The position numbers and the translations under genes are program-made. From the NCBI GenBank assembly GCA_910574995.1, contig CAJTCS010000011.1, positions 1 to 64,000 on the forward strand: a stretch of DNA of 64,000 nucleotides, in the 5' to 3' direction. Shown here piece by piece: positions 35,809 to 44,563 of this stretch (position 1 is the first letter of the stretch; each line of letters opens with the position of its first letter). Origin of the DNA: Oscillospiraceae bacterium (GTDB lineage: Bacteria > Bacillota > Clostridia > Oscillospirales > Acutalibacteraceae). Below the pieces are notes generated by a model. The model worked only from the letters and a program-made list of their open reading frames with translations, was not told where the DNA came from and did not search any database.

Positions 35809-35919
35809 CGCGGCACGGCGCTGTACCCCTGCCCGCGTAAACAGCAGGGAAGTGCCCGCCTTGCCCTTGCCAGAGGGCGCCCGTGTTTATAAGCCGCATG
35901 GGAAACGCGGGCAAAGATG

Positions 35920-35967
35920 AAGTTTTGAGGTTTTTTTAAGGGGCTTTTTACAAAAAAAGCCCCTTAA
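35920..35967. repeat. hairpin repeat family copy 3
   Basis: A GAAGTTTTGAGG lead precedes a perfect 14-bp stem TTAAGGGGCTTTTT (35936-35967), closely similar to copy 1. A separate GGCGCTT/AAGCGCC hairpin follows at 35972-35989. The 205-bp gap between the hydrogenase and alcohol dehydrogenase genes holds no gene that I can see. Confidence 0.65.
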
Positions 35968-36013
35968 AGTTGGCGCTTTCCCAAGCGCCCCTCAACCAAA
36001 AAGGAGAAGAGCC

Positions 36014-37027
36014 ATGAAAGCAGCATTTTTTTTAGGCAACCAGACCTTTCAGGTGCAAGAGCTGGAAATCCCCCACGCCCAGGCGGGAGAGGTGGTCATC
36101 CGCAACGAAGCCTGCGGCGTGTGCGGCACAGATGTACATATCTACCACGGGGAAGCCGGCTCTGCCGAGGTGGCCCCGCCTGTTGTACTGGGCCACGAGT
36201 ATGCCGGGGAAGTGGTGGAGGTGGGGGAGGGCGTAACGGCCCTGGCCCCCGGCGACCATGTGACCGTAGACCCTAACATCTATTGTGGGGCCTGTGCGTA
36301 CTGCCGCAACGGCAAAAAGCAGCTGTGCGAGGCTATGCAGGCCATTGGCGTAACCCGGGACGGGGGCTTTTCCCAGTACAGTGTAGTCCCCGCCGCCCAG
36401 GCATTTAAGCTGGCCCCAGGGCTGCCCTATGAGTGGGGCGCTATGGCCGAGCCCGTGGCCTGTTGCCTCCATGGCGTCGACCTGGCAGGCATCCGCCCAG
36501 GCGACACGGTATGCGTGGTGGGCGGCGGCGCCATTGGGCTGATTATGTTACAGCTGGCGAAGCTTTCTGGGGCGGCCCGGCTGGTGGTCAGCGAACCAAA
36601 CGCCCAGCGCCGGGAAGCGGCCCTGCGGCTGGGGGCCGACGCGGCGATAGACCCCACGGACGCGGCCAGCCGCAAGCCCATGGAAGGCCAGGCACATGTG
36701 GTCATCGAGTGTGTGGGCAATACCCCGGCTGTGCAAAGCGCCTTTGATTTTGCCAAGAAGGGGGCTACCATCGTGCTGTTCAGCGTGCCCAAGGTAGACG
36801 GCGCTTTCCAGCTGCCCCTGTTCGACGTATATAAGAAGGAACTGACCATCAAGGGCTCTTTTGTCAACCCGGATACCCACGACCGGGCCGTGCAGCTGCT
36901 GAACGCGGGCAAACTGGATTTCGGGCCCATCATTACCCACAGCTTCCCCCTGGACCAGATGGCGGAGGCCATTGCCGCCCAAATGGGCAGCGAGTCCATC
37001 AAGGTGGTGGTGAAGCCCCACGCCTAA
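36014..37027 (+). CDS. zinc-dependent medium-chain alcohol/polyol dehydrogenase
   Basis: A 337-aa member of the MDR superfamily. The catalytic zinc region has CGVCGTDVH and GHEYAGEVVEVG. The structural zinc loop is CGACAYCRNGKKQLC. The nucleotide-binding fold has VVGGGAIGLIMLQLA. Family resemblance is to polyol and threonine-type dehydrogenases; the substrate cannot be named. The ribosome binding site is AAGGAGAAGAG. It appears to be transcribed alone, between a hairpin repeat and a terminator. Confidence 0.87.
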   Translation: MKAAFFLGNQTFQVQELEIPHAQAGEVVIRNEACGVCGTDVHIYHGEAGSAEVAPPVVLGHEYAGEVVEVGEGVTALAPGDHVTVDPNIYCGACAYCRNGKKQLCEAMQAIGVTRDGGFSQYSVVPAAQAFKLAPGLPYEWGAMAEPVACCLHGVDLAGIRPGDTVCVVGGGAIGLIMLQLAKLSGAARLVVSEPNAQRREAALRLGADAAIDPTDAASRKPMEGQAHVVIECVGNTPAVQSAFDFAKKGATIVLFSVPKVDGAFQLPLFDVYKKELTIKGSFVNPDTHDRAVQLLNAGKLDFGPIITHSFPLDQMAEAIAAQMGSESIKVVVKPHA

Positions 37028-37059
37028 TGGGGCGGATTAGAAAAATAGATAGGAAAAAA

Positions 37060-37095
37060 GAGGGCGCCGCTTGTAGACGGGGCCCTCCTTTTTTA
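37060..37095 (+). terminator. intrinsic terminator after alcohol dehydrogenase gene
   Basis: A GAGGGCGCC/GGGGCCCTC stem followed by CTTTTTT. It also faces the convergent HD-domain gene. Confidence 0.7.
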
Positions 37096-37203
37096 TTTGA
37101 CTGCGCGCCCCATAAGGCTTTGCTTCTGGGCCTTCGCCGCTATAGTTAACGCGGTTCAAAAGGGGCGTGCCGATTTTAAAGCGCGTTTACGATATCCTGC
37201 CAC

Positions 37204-37878
37204 TTACAGCAGGCGGGTGTTGTTGATAATAAGCTCGAACTGCAGGCCCAGGGTTTGGGCAGCCTTGCGGCATAGGACCATGCGGTCTAGGAAAATCTCA
37301 AAATATTCCATCACCGGGCATATATCCGTGTCGATGGTAATATTAAATATACAGGCCTTGCTTTCCGGGCGGATATCCACCTGCATCCCCACCACGGCAT
37401 AATTCACCCGGTCATGGATATCCGTCTCTAGGACAGCGTCCTTCCGCACCCGTGTGCGGCGTACATCGCTTTTGTCCGAGAGGATCAGCGCCGCCGCTAC
37501 CGGGTTCACCGGATAGGCTGTTTTTTCGTCGTGGTGGCCAATGGCCGAGCAGATGGCCGCGACTTCTTCCGGGGGCATCTGCAGCTTGTTCAGCAGGGTA
37601 AAGGCCATCAGCGCGCCGCTGTGGGCATGGTCGGCCCGGTTCACCGTGTTGCCAATATCGTGCATATACCCCGCAATGGCCGCCAACTCGCAGGTGCGCT
37701 GGGGATAGCCCAATGCCTCTAAAATCTGCCGGGCATAATGGCTGCTGCGTTTGGCATGGGCGGGGCCATGCTCGGTGATGCCAATGGCCCCCAGGCAGGC
37801 GTTGCCGCTTTCGATATAACAGCGTATCTCCGGGTCTGCGAAGATATCTTCAGGGGAAAGGGAGCGGTACTGCGCCAT
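37204..37878 (-). CDS. HD-domain phosphohydrolase
   Basis: A 224-aa HD-superfamily protein. Metal ligands appear as EHGPAHAKRSSHYA, the central MHDIGN and the later GHHDE, the usual H...HD...H order. Residues 165-224 form a C-terminal extension without a recognised domain. Members hydrolyse nucleotides or cyclic nucleotides; the substrate is unknown. The ATG at 37878 gives better spacing from AAAGG than the one at 37890. It follows the M20 peptidase gene on the same strand by about 30 bp, so the two are probably co-transcribed. Confidence 0.83.
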   Translation of the reverse strand: MAQYRSLSPEDIFADPEIRCYIESGNACLGAIGITEHGPAHAKRSSHYARQILEALGYPQRTCELAAIAGYMHDIGNTVNRADHAHSGALMAFTLLNKLQMPPEEVAAICSAIGHHDEKTAYPVNPVAAALILSDKSDVRRTRVRKDAVLETDIHDRVNYAVVGMQVDIRPESKACIFNITIDTDICPVMEYFEIFLDRMVLCRKAAQTLGLQFELIINNTRLL

Positions 37879-37910
37879 AGGCGTGCACATCCTTTCTGTG
37901 GATACGTTTT

Positions 37911-39287
37911 TTAGTCTGCCGTGTACATCCGGTACATGGCTTCCAGGCAGATTTGGGCGTGCAGCTTGAAGCGTTCCAGGTCGATGCGCTCGTTCACGTC
38001 GTGGGCATGGCTGTCCGGGCCGCCCTTGAAGCCAGGCCCAAAGGCCACGCCCCGTCCCTGCATGGTGCGGGCATAGGTGCCGCCGCCCATAGAGAAGATT
38101 TCGCATTCCTCTCCGGTCACATCTTTATATGCGCCGGAAAGCAGCGTGACCAGCTGGCTTTCCTTGGGCAGGTACAGGGGCACAGAGTTGGACAGCAGGG
38201 TATAGGTAAGGCCGGCGTAGGGCGCGGTTTCCTTTTCCAGGGTGGCGGAAATCTCCCCGCCGTCTAAGGTGGCGGGATAGCGGATGTCCACGGTCAGGCT
38301 GCAGGCGTTTTTGTCTACATGCACCAGCCCCAGGTTGAAGGTCAAAGGGCCGCTGGGCTCGTCGCTTAGCTTCACCCCCATGGGCCCGCCGTCGTGGCTC
38401 ATACCGATCTTCTCGTGGGCAAAGCGGAAGAATGTACCGGCCCTTTCGCCGAATACGCCATACAGCAGCTCGATGAGGCAAGAGGCGGCGTTCACGCCGT
38501 TCCAGGGGGTAGAGGCGTGGGCCGCCTGGCCAACGGCCAAAATGGAAGCGCCGTCTTCCGTGCGGGCTACCTCAAACCCAGTCTTGGCAGACCCGGCCGC
38601 CTGGCACAGCCGGTCATATTCTTCCTGGGTGCAGGCCACCTGGCAGGAGGCCTTGGCGGGCACGGCGTTGACCACGGTACCGGCTGAAAAGCTTTTTACT
38701 ACAGGGGAATCGTTCTTGCCGGTAACAGTGAAATTGATGCCGCCTTTTTCGCAGTGGCAGATGCCGTACTCGGCGTCAGGGGTAAAGCCCATGTCAGGCA
38801 GCTGTTCTTGGGCAAAGTAGTGGGGCATGTCATCCATGCCGATCTCCTCTCCAGAGCCAAAGATGACCCGCAGCTTGCGCTTGCCCTGTACGCCCGCGTC
38901 CCGCAGGGCCCGCAGGCAGTGCAAAGCCACAATGGCCGCGCCTTTGTTGTCGGCAACGCCCCGGCCATATGCCATGCCGTCCTGGATGGCCATGGTAAAG
39001 GGGTCGCCGTCCCAGCCCTCCCCGGCGGGCACTACGTCCAGGTGGGCCATAACCACGGCGTTGCCCTCGCCCTGGCCGATTTCCGCGTGGGCGGCGTAAT
39101 ATCCCACGTTTTGGGTCTTCAGCCCATAGCCCTGGGCCATGCCCAGCACGGCGTCGATGGCCTTGGCGCACTCGTCCCCAAAGGGGTGGGGGCCTTCGGC
39201 GGGCTTTGCTACAGAGGGTATCGCCACGGCTTTCCGTAGGTCCTCCAGGATGTCGTCCCAATAGGCTAGGATCTTTTCACCAAACAT
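37911..39287 (-). CDS. M20-family dipeptidase (PepV/Sapep type)
   Basis: A 458-aa zinc peptidase that cleaves dipeptides. Metal and catalytic motifs are VVMAHLDVVPAGEGW, YGRGVADNKGA, FGSGEEIGMDD and, near the C-terminus, FSMGGGTYARTM. The insertion of a lid domain (about 190-310) is typical of PepV. The ATG at 39287 is preferred (AAAGGA at 8-9 nt); ATG 39293 is six bases upstream. It is intracellular, with no signal peptide, and serves amino-acid nutrition. Confidence 0.9.
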   Translation of the reverse strand: MFGEKILAYWDDILEDLRKAVAIPSVAKPAEGPHPFGDECAKAIDAVLGMAQGYGLKTQNVGYYAAHAEIGQGEGNAVVMAHLDVVPAGEGWDGDPFTMAIQDGMAYGRGVADNKGAAIVALHCLRALRDAGVQGKRKLRVIFGSGEEIGMDDMPHYFAQEQLPDMGFTPDAEYGICHCEKGGINFTVTGKNDSPVVKSFSAGTVVNAVPAKASCQVACTQEEYDRLCQAAGSAKTGFEVARTEDGASILAVGQAAHASTPWNGVNAASCLIELLYGVFGERAGTFFRFAHEKIGMSHDGGPMGVKLSDEPSGPLTFNLGLVHVDKNACSLTVDIRYPATLDGGEISATLEKETAPYAGLTYTLLSNSVPLYLPKESQLVTLLSGAYKDVTGEECEIFSMGGGTYARTMQGRGVAFGPGFKGGPDSHAHDVNERIDLERFKLHAQICLEAMYRMYTAD

Positions 39288-39406
39288 ATGCATGTTCCTT
39301 TCTTCTGTACGTGTATTATAGGAAAATCTACCCTTATAACGATACGGCATTTTGCCCGCAAAGTCAAGGGGGCTGCTGCCCTTTTGCATAATGGAAAGGA
39401 GCCCAC

Positions 39407-40018
39407 ATGATCAACTACATTTGGTTCGGTATGATCTGCGCCGGGGTGGTGTGCGCCTGCGTCACCGGGCGGCTGGGGGAGCTCTCCGCCGCCGTGATGG
39501 GCGGGGCCCAGGGCGCGGTAGAGCTTTCCCTGTCTTTGCTGGGCAGCATGTGCGCCTGGCTGGGGTTTTTGCGGATTGCCGAAGAGGGCGGGCTTACGGC
39601 CCTGCTGGCCCGGGGCTTTTCCCCCTTTATCGATAGGCTTTTCCCCGAATACCGGGGGGACAGGGAGATACAAGGGAAGATCTGTATGAACCTTTCCGCC
39701 AATTTCCTGGGCCTGGGCAACGCGGCCACGCCTTTGGGCATTGCGGCCATGCGGGCCATGCAGGAACGCAGCCCCCATAAGGACACGCCCACCAAGGGCA
39801 TGGTGCTGTTCGTGGTGTTTAACACAGCGTCTATCCAGCTTTTGCCGGTGAACATGGCCGCCATGCGGGAGGCCTGTGGCAGCGCCCAGCCCTTCGGTAT
39901 TTTGCCCGAGATATGGCTTACATCCCTGGGGGCCCTGGTGGTGGCGGTGCTCTTCTGCAAAATGATGGAACGCCGGGCGCCGCCGCCCCGCCCGGGGCCA
40001 TATAACGGTACGGCTTGA
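39407..40018 (+). CDS. spmA: spore maturation protein A
   Basis: A 203-aa membrane protein. The NLSANFLGLGNAATPLGIAAMRAM motif and the overall topology match SpmA, needed with SpmB for full spore-core dehydration and heat resistance. It contains gate-like segments related to nucleoside transporters. The ribosome binding site is GGAAAGGAG. spmB follows 78 bp later. Together with the spoIIA operon and the M23 protein it marks the organism as a spore former. Confidence 0.92.
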   Translation: MINYIWFGMICAGVVCACVTGRLGELSAAVMGGAQGAVELSLSLLGSMCAWLGFLRIAEEGGLTALLARGFSPFIDRLFPEYRGDREIQGKICMNLSANFLGLGNAATPLGIAAMRAMQERSPHKDTPTKGMVLFVVFNTASIQLLPVNMAAMREACGSAQPFGILPEIWLTSLGALVVAVLFCKMMERRAPPPRPGPYNGTA

Positions 40019-40096
40019 GCCTAGTGTTTTCCGCTTGCCCGGCTATGGCGCTGGGGAAGGGGGAAGCGGGAAGACCGCAGGAAAGGGGTGTGGAGG

Positions 40097-40615
40097 ATGG
40101 AACAGGCCAGTGCGGCGGCCCTGCCCGTGATTTTGTGCGTGATTTTACTCTTCGGCTTTTTCCGGGGCGTGGACGTGTTCGACGCGTTCCTTGCCGGGGC
40201 GAAAGAGGGGCTGCGCACCACGCTGGGGATCTTGCCCACGCTGATCGGGTTGATGCTGGCTGTGGCCGTGGTGCGGGATTCCGGCCTTTTGGATATCCTG
40301 TGCGGCCTGGCCCGGCCCCTGGCAGAGGCTGTGGGCGTCCAGCCAGAACTGCTGCCCCTGGCAGTGCTGCGGCCCATATCGGGCAGCGGCTCTTCCGCCT
40401 ATACCCTGTCGCTGCTGGAGGAGTTTGGCCCGGACAGCGGGGCCGGCCGCATGGCTTCCGTGCTGGCGGCCTCTACCGAGACCACCTTCTATGCCATCAC
40501 CGTCTATTTTGGGTCCTGCGGTATAAAAAAGCTGTCATATTCCGTGCCCGCCGGGCTTTTGGGGGACGCCGCCGCCCTGGCTTTTACGGTCCTCACGGTC
40601 CAGCTGTTTTCGTAA
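40097..40615 (+). CDS. spmB: spore maturation protein B
   Basis: A 172-aa membrane protein paralogous to SpmA, with the gate-like LRPISGSGSSAYTLSLLEEFGPDS motif and ASTETTFYAITVYFGSCGIKK. The ATG at 40097 is preferred over an in-frame GTG three codons upstream because AAAGGGG is then at normal spacing. A strong terminator follows. Confidence 0.92.
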   Translation: MEQASAAALPVILCVILLFGFFRGVDVFDAFLAGAKEGLRTTLGILPTLIGLMLAVAVVRDSGLLDILCGLARPLAEAVGVQPELLPLAVLRPISGSGSSAYTLSLLEEFGPDSGAGRMASVLAASTETTFYAITVYFGSCGIKKLSYSVPAGLLGDAAALAFTVLTVQLFS

Positions 40616-40646
40616 AGGGCTGCCCCGCACCCCCGGCGCTTCCCGG

Positions 40647-40690
40647 CAAGGCCCATCGCCTGTTTTGGCGATGGGCCTTGCTTCTTTTTC
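40647..40690 (+). terminator. intrinsic terminator after spmB
   Basis: A perfect 14-bp stem (CAAGGCCCATCGCC, loop TGTTTT) followed by CTTCTTTTT. Confidence 0.88.
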
Positions 40691-40735
40691 CCATCCGGGA
40701 TATAATGGAGGGCGGGAAAAGAGGAGGGGATTTTT

Positions 40736-41455
40736 ATGAAAGAAAACCGTGGCTGTTTTTACCGGGGCGCCCGGGACGGGACGCCCATTGCCCTGGGGTA
40801 TTTTGCCGTGGCCTTCACCCTGGGGATCGCCGCGAAAAACGCCGGCTTCTCTGCCGTACAAGCTATGGTGGAAAGCCTGACCAACAACGCCTCTGCCGGG
40901 GAATACGCGGTGTTCTCCCTGGTGGCCGCAGGCGCGGGCTATTGGGAGGTGGCTGTGATGACCTTGGTGGCCAATGCCCGCTATTTGCTGATGAGCTGTT
41001 CGTTAAGCCAGAAGCTGGCGCTGGACACGCCCCTGCTTCATAGGCTGCTGGTGGCATATGACGTGACCGACGAGATTTTCGGGATCTCCATCGCGTACCC
41101 TGGGCGGTTGAACCCTTGGTACACCTACGGGGCCATGGCAGTGGCTATCCCCGGCTGGGGGCTGGGGACGCTTTTAGGGGTCATGGTGGGCAACGTGCTG
41201 CCCTTGCGGCTGGCCAGCGCCATGGGCGTGGGTTTATATGGGATGTTCCTGGCCATCATCGTGCCCCCTGCCAAAAAAGACCGGGTAGTGCTGGGGCTGG
41301 TGCTTCTCAGCTTTGCGGCCAGCTATGCCGCCTCCCGTTGGTCCCTGTTGGCCGGGGCGCCCCCCGGCGTCAAGACCATTGTGCTGACAGTAGCCATTTC
41401 CTTGGGGGCGGCGGTGCTCTTCCCCGCGGATGGAAAGGGGGAGGCCCAGGCATGA
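40736..41455 (+). CDS. azlC: AzlC-family branched-chain amino acid exporter, large subunit
   Basis: A 239-aa membrane protein of the AzlC family, which with AzlD exports branched-chain amino acids. The conserved start region RGARDGTPIALGYFAVAFTLGI and the mid-membrane NARYLLMSCSLSQKL are typical. About eight hydrophobic segments are visible. The ribosome binding site is GAGGAGGGG. Its stop overlaps the azlD start (ATGA). No Lrp-type regulator is next to it. Confidence 0.9.
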   Translation: MKENRGCFYRGARDGTPIALGYFAVAFTLGIAAKNAGFSAVQAMVESLTNNASAGEYAVFSLVAAGAGYWEVAVMTLVANARYLLMSCSLSQKLALDTPLLHRLLVAYDVTDEIFGISIAYPGRLNPWYTYGAMAVAIPGWGLGTLLGVMVGNVLPLRLASAMGVGLYGMFLAIIVPPAKKDRVVLGLVLLSFAASYAASRWSLLAGAPPGVKTIVLTVAISLGAAVLFPADGKGEAQA

Positions 41456-41757
41456 AAAACATCTGGCTGTATATTCTGGTTTCCGCGGGCGTTTCGTATT
41501 TGATCCGCGCCACGCCCTTGGTACTCATCCGCCGGGAGATTACCAGCCGCACCCTACGCTCGTTCTTGTACTACGTGCCCTATGTCACCCTGTCCGTCAT
41601 GACCTTCCCTGCCATCCTAGAGGCCACGCAAAGCCCTCTTGCCGGGGCCTTGGCCCTGTGTACAGGGGCCGTGCTGGCCTGGCGGGGCAAAAGCCTGCTG
41701 TGGGTGGCGGCCTCTTGCTGCCTGGTGGTGTTTGTGGCAGAGCTGGCGCTGGTATAG
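41452..41757 (+). CDS. azlD: AzlD-family branched-chain amino acid exporter, small subunit
   Basis: A 101-aa membrane protein with four hydrophobic segments, matching AzlD (SYLIRATPLVLI near the N-terminus, FLYYVPYVTLSVMTFPAIL in the middle). It overlaps azlC by 4 nt, consistent with translational coupling and a 1:1 complex. Confidence 0.9.
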   Translation: MKNIWLYILVSAGVSYLIRATPLVLIRREITSRTLRSFLYYVPYVTLSVMTFPAILEATQSPLAGALALCTGAVLAWRGKSLLWVAASCCLVVFVAELALV

Positions 41758-41916
41758 GCTGGGGCGGCGCCGTTATGGGATTGGATAAAATAGACTAAAA
41801 AATAAAGATGGAAGCGGAAAACAAGGGCCAGGTATCCTGCGCGGCCCTGCATAAAACATTTCCTGGCAGTCCAAACTACCTGTGACCGAATTTATCCCGA
41901 AAGGAATGGAACTGCC

Positions 41917-42753
41917 ATGAATGGAAGACGTTTTTCAGAAGATAAGGCAAGGCGCAACGGCTTTTACCTGGCGCTGGCGGTGTGCCTGGTGGCGGTAGGC
42001 ATTGCGGCCTGGAGCACCTATGACGCGGTGCATGGCTACATCAGCCCCCAGGAAACGGACACGGATGCCAGCCTTATCCAACAGCAGGAGCAGGACGTGC
42101 GCAGCGGCCAACAGGATGTGGACCCGGAGGCCCCCCGCGCCACAGCCAGCCCGGCCCCCAAGGTATCCTCTAAGGCTTCCTCCGCGGCTTCTGCGGGCAC
42201 GAAAGCCGGGGCCAGCGCCGCCAGCGGCGTGAACGCCGCAGACGCCGCCAACGCGGCCCCCACCAAGAGCCCAGAGCCCACCCCAGCCCCAGAAGAAAGC
42301 GAAGCCCCCGTGCCTGCCACAGCCCCTCTGTATGAGATCAGCACAGAGCTGCTGTACCCGGTGGCCTCGAAGGAGGTGGGGAAGGCCTACAGCTCTGGCG
42401 CGCCTGTCTATTCAGAAACCATGAAAGATTGGCGCATCCACACAGGCTGCGATCTGGCCGCGGAAAGCGGGGAACAGGTGGTTGCCTGCGCAAACGGTAT
42501 TGTAAAAGAGACCTATACGGACAGCATGCTGGGCAATGTGGTGGTCATCGAGCACGGGGACTATGTGTTCTCCTATTGCGGCCTGGGCGAGGATTTCCAG
42601 GTCCAGCCTGAAGACGTGGTTTCCAAGGGCCAGGCCATCGGCGCTGTGGCCGCCGTGCCCAGCGAGGCGGCCCAGCAGCCACACCTGCACCTGGAAGTGC
42701 GCCGGGACGGGGCCTGTATGGACCCCCAGGGCGTGCTGGACGGGACGAACTAG
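41917..42753 (+). CDS. M23 (LytM) family peptidase, SpoIIQ-like
   Basis: A 278-aa protein with one N-terminal membrane anchor (about 14-34), an Ala/Ser/Pro-rich linker (about 70-135) and a C-terminal LytM domain. Zinc ligands H175 and D179 (HTGCD) and H258 of HLHLEV are present, with H256 also in place. The position usually occupied by the second active-site His (Y-x-H-L) reads YCGL, with Cys at 221. Architecture and size resemble SpoIIQ, the forespore protein that docks the engulfing mother cell; this is inference. The ribosome binding site is AAAGGAATGG. Confidence 0.8.
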   Translation: MNGRRFSEDKARRNGFYLALAVCLVAVGIAAWSTYDAVHGYISPQETDTDASLIQQQEQDVRSGQQDVDPEAPRATASPAPKVSSKASSAASAGTKAGASAASGVNAADAANAAPTKSPEPTPAPEESEAPVPATAPLYEISTELLYPVASKEVGKAYSSGAPVYSETMKDWRIHTGCDLAAESGEQVVACANGIVKETYTDSMLGNVVVIEHGDYVFSYCGLGEDFQVQPEDVVSKGQAIGAVAAVPSEAAQQPHLHLEVRRDGACMDPQGVLDGTN

Positions 42754-42786
42754 GTCCCTCTGGCAATACAATGGGATATACAGGCA

Positions 42787-42826
42787 GGGGAGGGGCTGGT
42801 TGCCGCTGGGCAGCCGGCCCCTCCCC
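42787..42826 (+). terminator. terminator-like hairpin after M23 gene
   Basis: A long GC stem (outer arms GGGGAGGGGC and GCCCCTCCCC, inner TGCC/GGCA) lies shortly after the stop. The T-rich tail is weak (GCTTTGTG). Confidence 0.6.
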
Positions 42827-42847
42827 GCTTTGTGTGAACAGGCCCTA

Positions 42848-43008
42848 GGGCCCGTTTGAAAAATCGCAAACACCGTCTTTTTGCCCAAAACGGGCGTTTC
42901 CTGTGTTGGAAATCCTCGAAAACCGAAAGGTTTTCTTGCGGTTTCCGCCTTGAAACCGCTCCGTTTTGAATAAAAATTCCGGCGCTTTCTCTATTTTCAA
43001 ACAAGCCC
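42848..43008. mobile_element. MITE-like element with TA flanks
   Basis: A 161-bp non-coding segment bounded by imperfect terminal inverted repeats: GGGCCCGTTTGAAAAAT at the left, and GGGCTTGTTTGAAAAT read inward from the right. Both ends abut TA, consistent with a 2-bp target duplication. Inside are two further hairpins (GAAAACC at 42918-42935; GCGGTTTC at 42938-42959). There is no ORF. It fits a miniature element mobilised by an IS630- or IS5-like transposase encoded elsewhere, and it fills the gap between the M23 and GH4 genes. Confidence 0.65.
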
Positions 43009-43121
43009 TAGCCGGGGGGGAAAAATTTTCCCTGCCCCCTTGCCCTTTCCCAGGGGCTGTGGTATCCTGTAGGAAACGGCAAGGATATTATGCCCTGCCA
43101 CAGGAAAGGAAGAGACCCGGT

Positions 43122-44444
43122 ATGTTGAAGATAACTTTTATGGGGGCGGGCAGCACGGTGTTCGCCCGGAATGTTTTAGGGGACAGCATGTGCAGCGAAG
43201 TCCTGCGGGAAGCGGAGTTTGCCCTGTATGACATCGACGGCACGCGCCTGGCGGAAAGCGCCGAGATTTTGGGGGCCATGAACAAGACCCTGGGGGGCCA
43301 CGGGAAAATCACCACCTATCTGGGGGTAGAGAACCGGAAGGAAGCCCTGCGGGGGGCCAGCTTCGTGGTGAACGCCATCCAGGTGGGGCTGTACGACCCC
43401 TGTACCATCATCGATTTCGAGGTGCCCAAGAAGTACGGCCTGCGCCAAACCATCGGCGACACCCTGGGCATTGGCGGCATTATGCGGGCCCTGCGCACCA
43501 TCCCGGTGATGGAGGGCTTTGCCCGGGACATGGAAGAGGTGTGCCCAGACGCCTGGTTCCTGAATTATACTAACCCCATGGCCATGCTTTCCGGCTATAT
43601 GCAGCGGTATACGGGCGTGAAGACTGTGGGCCTGTGCCACAGCGTGCAGGTGTGCAGCGAGGGGCTTCTGAAGGCCCTGGGCATGGAGGACAAGCTGGAG
43701 GGCCGCCGGGAATTGATTGCGGGCATCAACCATATGGGCTGGCTGCTGGAGCTGCGGGACAAGGAAGGCCGCGACCTGTACCCAGAGGTCCGCCGCCGGG
43801 CCAAAGAGAAGAACGCCTTGGAACAGCATAAGGACATGGTGCGTTTCGATTACATCGACAAGTTTGGCTATTACTGTACCGAATCCAGCGAACACAACGC
43901 GGAATACAACATGTTCTATATCAAGTCCAAATACCCCCAGCTTATCGACCGCTTCCAGATCCCCCTGGACGAATACCCCCGGCGCTGCGTAGAGCAGATT
44001 GAGGGCTGGGCAAAAGAACGGGACGGGCTGCGGGAGAAAGGGGAGCTGGGCCACGAGCGTTCCCGGGAATACGCCTCGTACATCATGGAATCCATCCTGG
44101 CTGGCGAACCGTATAAGATCGGCGGCAATGTGCTTAACGCCGGCGGGTTGATTGAGAACCTGCCCTGGGACGCCTGCGTAGAGGTGCCCTGCCTGGTGGA
44201 CAACATGGGCGTACACCCCTGCCATGTGGGCCGCCTGCCTGTGCAGTGCGCCGCCATGAACATGACCAATATCAACGTGCAGCTGCTAACCATCGAAGCC
44301 GCTGTGACCCGGAAAAAAGAGCACATATACCAGGCCGCCATGTTGGACCCCCACACCGGCAGCGAACTGGACATCGATACCATTGTGAAAATGGTGGACG
44401 ACCTGATCGCTACCCACGGGGATTGGTTGCCCCAGTACCGCTGA
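43122..44444 (+). CDS. GH4-family glycosidase (alpha-galactosidase type)
   Basis: A 440-aa NAD- and Mn-dependent glycosidase of family 4, which works by oxidation-elimination rather than by classic acid/base hydrolysis. The NAD site is FMGAGSTVFARNVL. Metal ligands are C172 (LCHS) and H204 (GINHMGW). NYTNPMAM is the family signature. Sequence context favours alpha-galactosidase (MelA-like) over 6-phospho-beta-glucosidase, but this is not certain. The ATG follows AGGAAAGGAAG. It is transcribed alone, just downstream of the MITE-like element; no transporter is adjacent. Confidence 0.88.
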   Translation: MLKITFMGAGSTVFARNVLGDSMCSEVLREAEFALYDIDGTRLAESAEILGAMNKTLGGHGKITTYLGVENRKEALRGASFVVNAIQVGLYDPCTIIDFEVPKKYGLRQTIGDTLGIGGIMRALRTIPVMEGFARDMEEVCPDAWFLNYTNPMAMLSGYMQRYTGVKTVGLCHSVQVCSEGLLKALGMEDKLEGRRELIAGINHMGWLLELRDKEGRDLYPEVRRRAKEKNALEQHKDMVRFDYIDKFGYYCTESSEHNAEYNMFYIKSKYPQLIDRFQIPLDEYPRRCVEQIEGWAKERDGLREKGELGHERSREYASYIMESILAGEPYKIGGNVLNAGGLIENLPWDACVEVPCLVDNMGVHPCHVGRLPVQCAAMNMTNINVQLLTIEAAVTRKKEHIYQAAMLDPHTGSELDIDTIVKMVDDLIATHGDWLPQYR

Positions 44445-44463
44445 AAAACCGCAAATAAAAGGG

Positions 44464-44498
44464 CCGCCCCCCTGGGCTTTCCAGGAGGGGCGGTTTTT
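44464..44498. terminator. bidirectional terminator between GH4 and DUF6106-like genes
   Basis: A GC stem (CCGCCCC, inner CCTGG/CCAGG) followed by TTTTT on the plus strand and preceded by AAATAAAA, so it can act on both strands. Confidence 0.8.
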
Positions 44499-44563
44499 AT
44501 GGCCTTTTCCCTGTGCTATGCTATGGGGCTTGTAAAGCCCCGTTGTACCCGGCGCGCCCCGGC

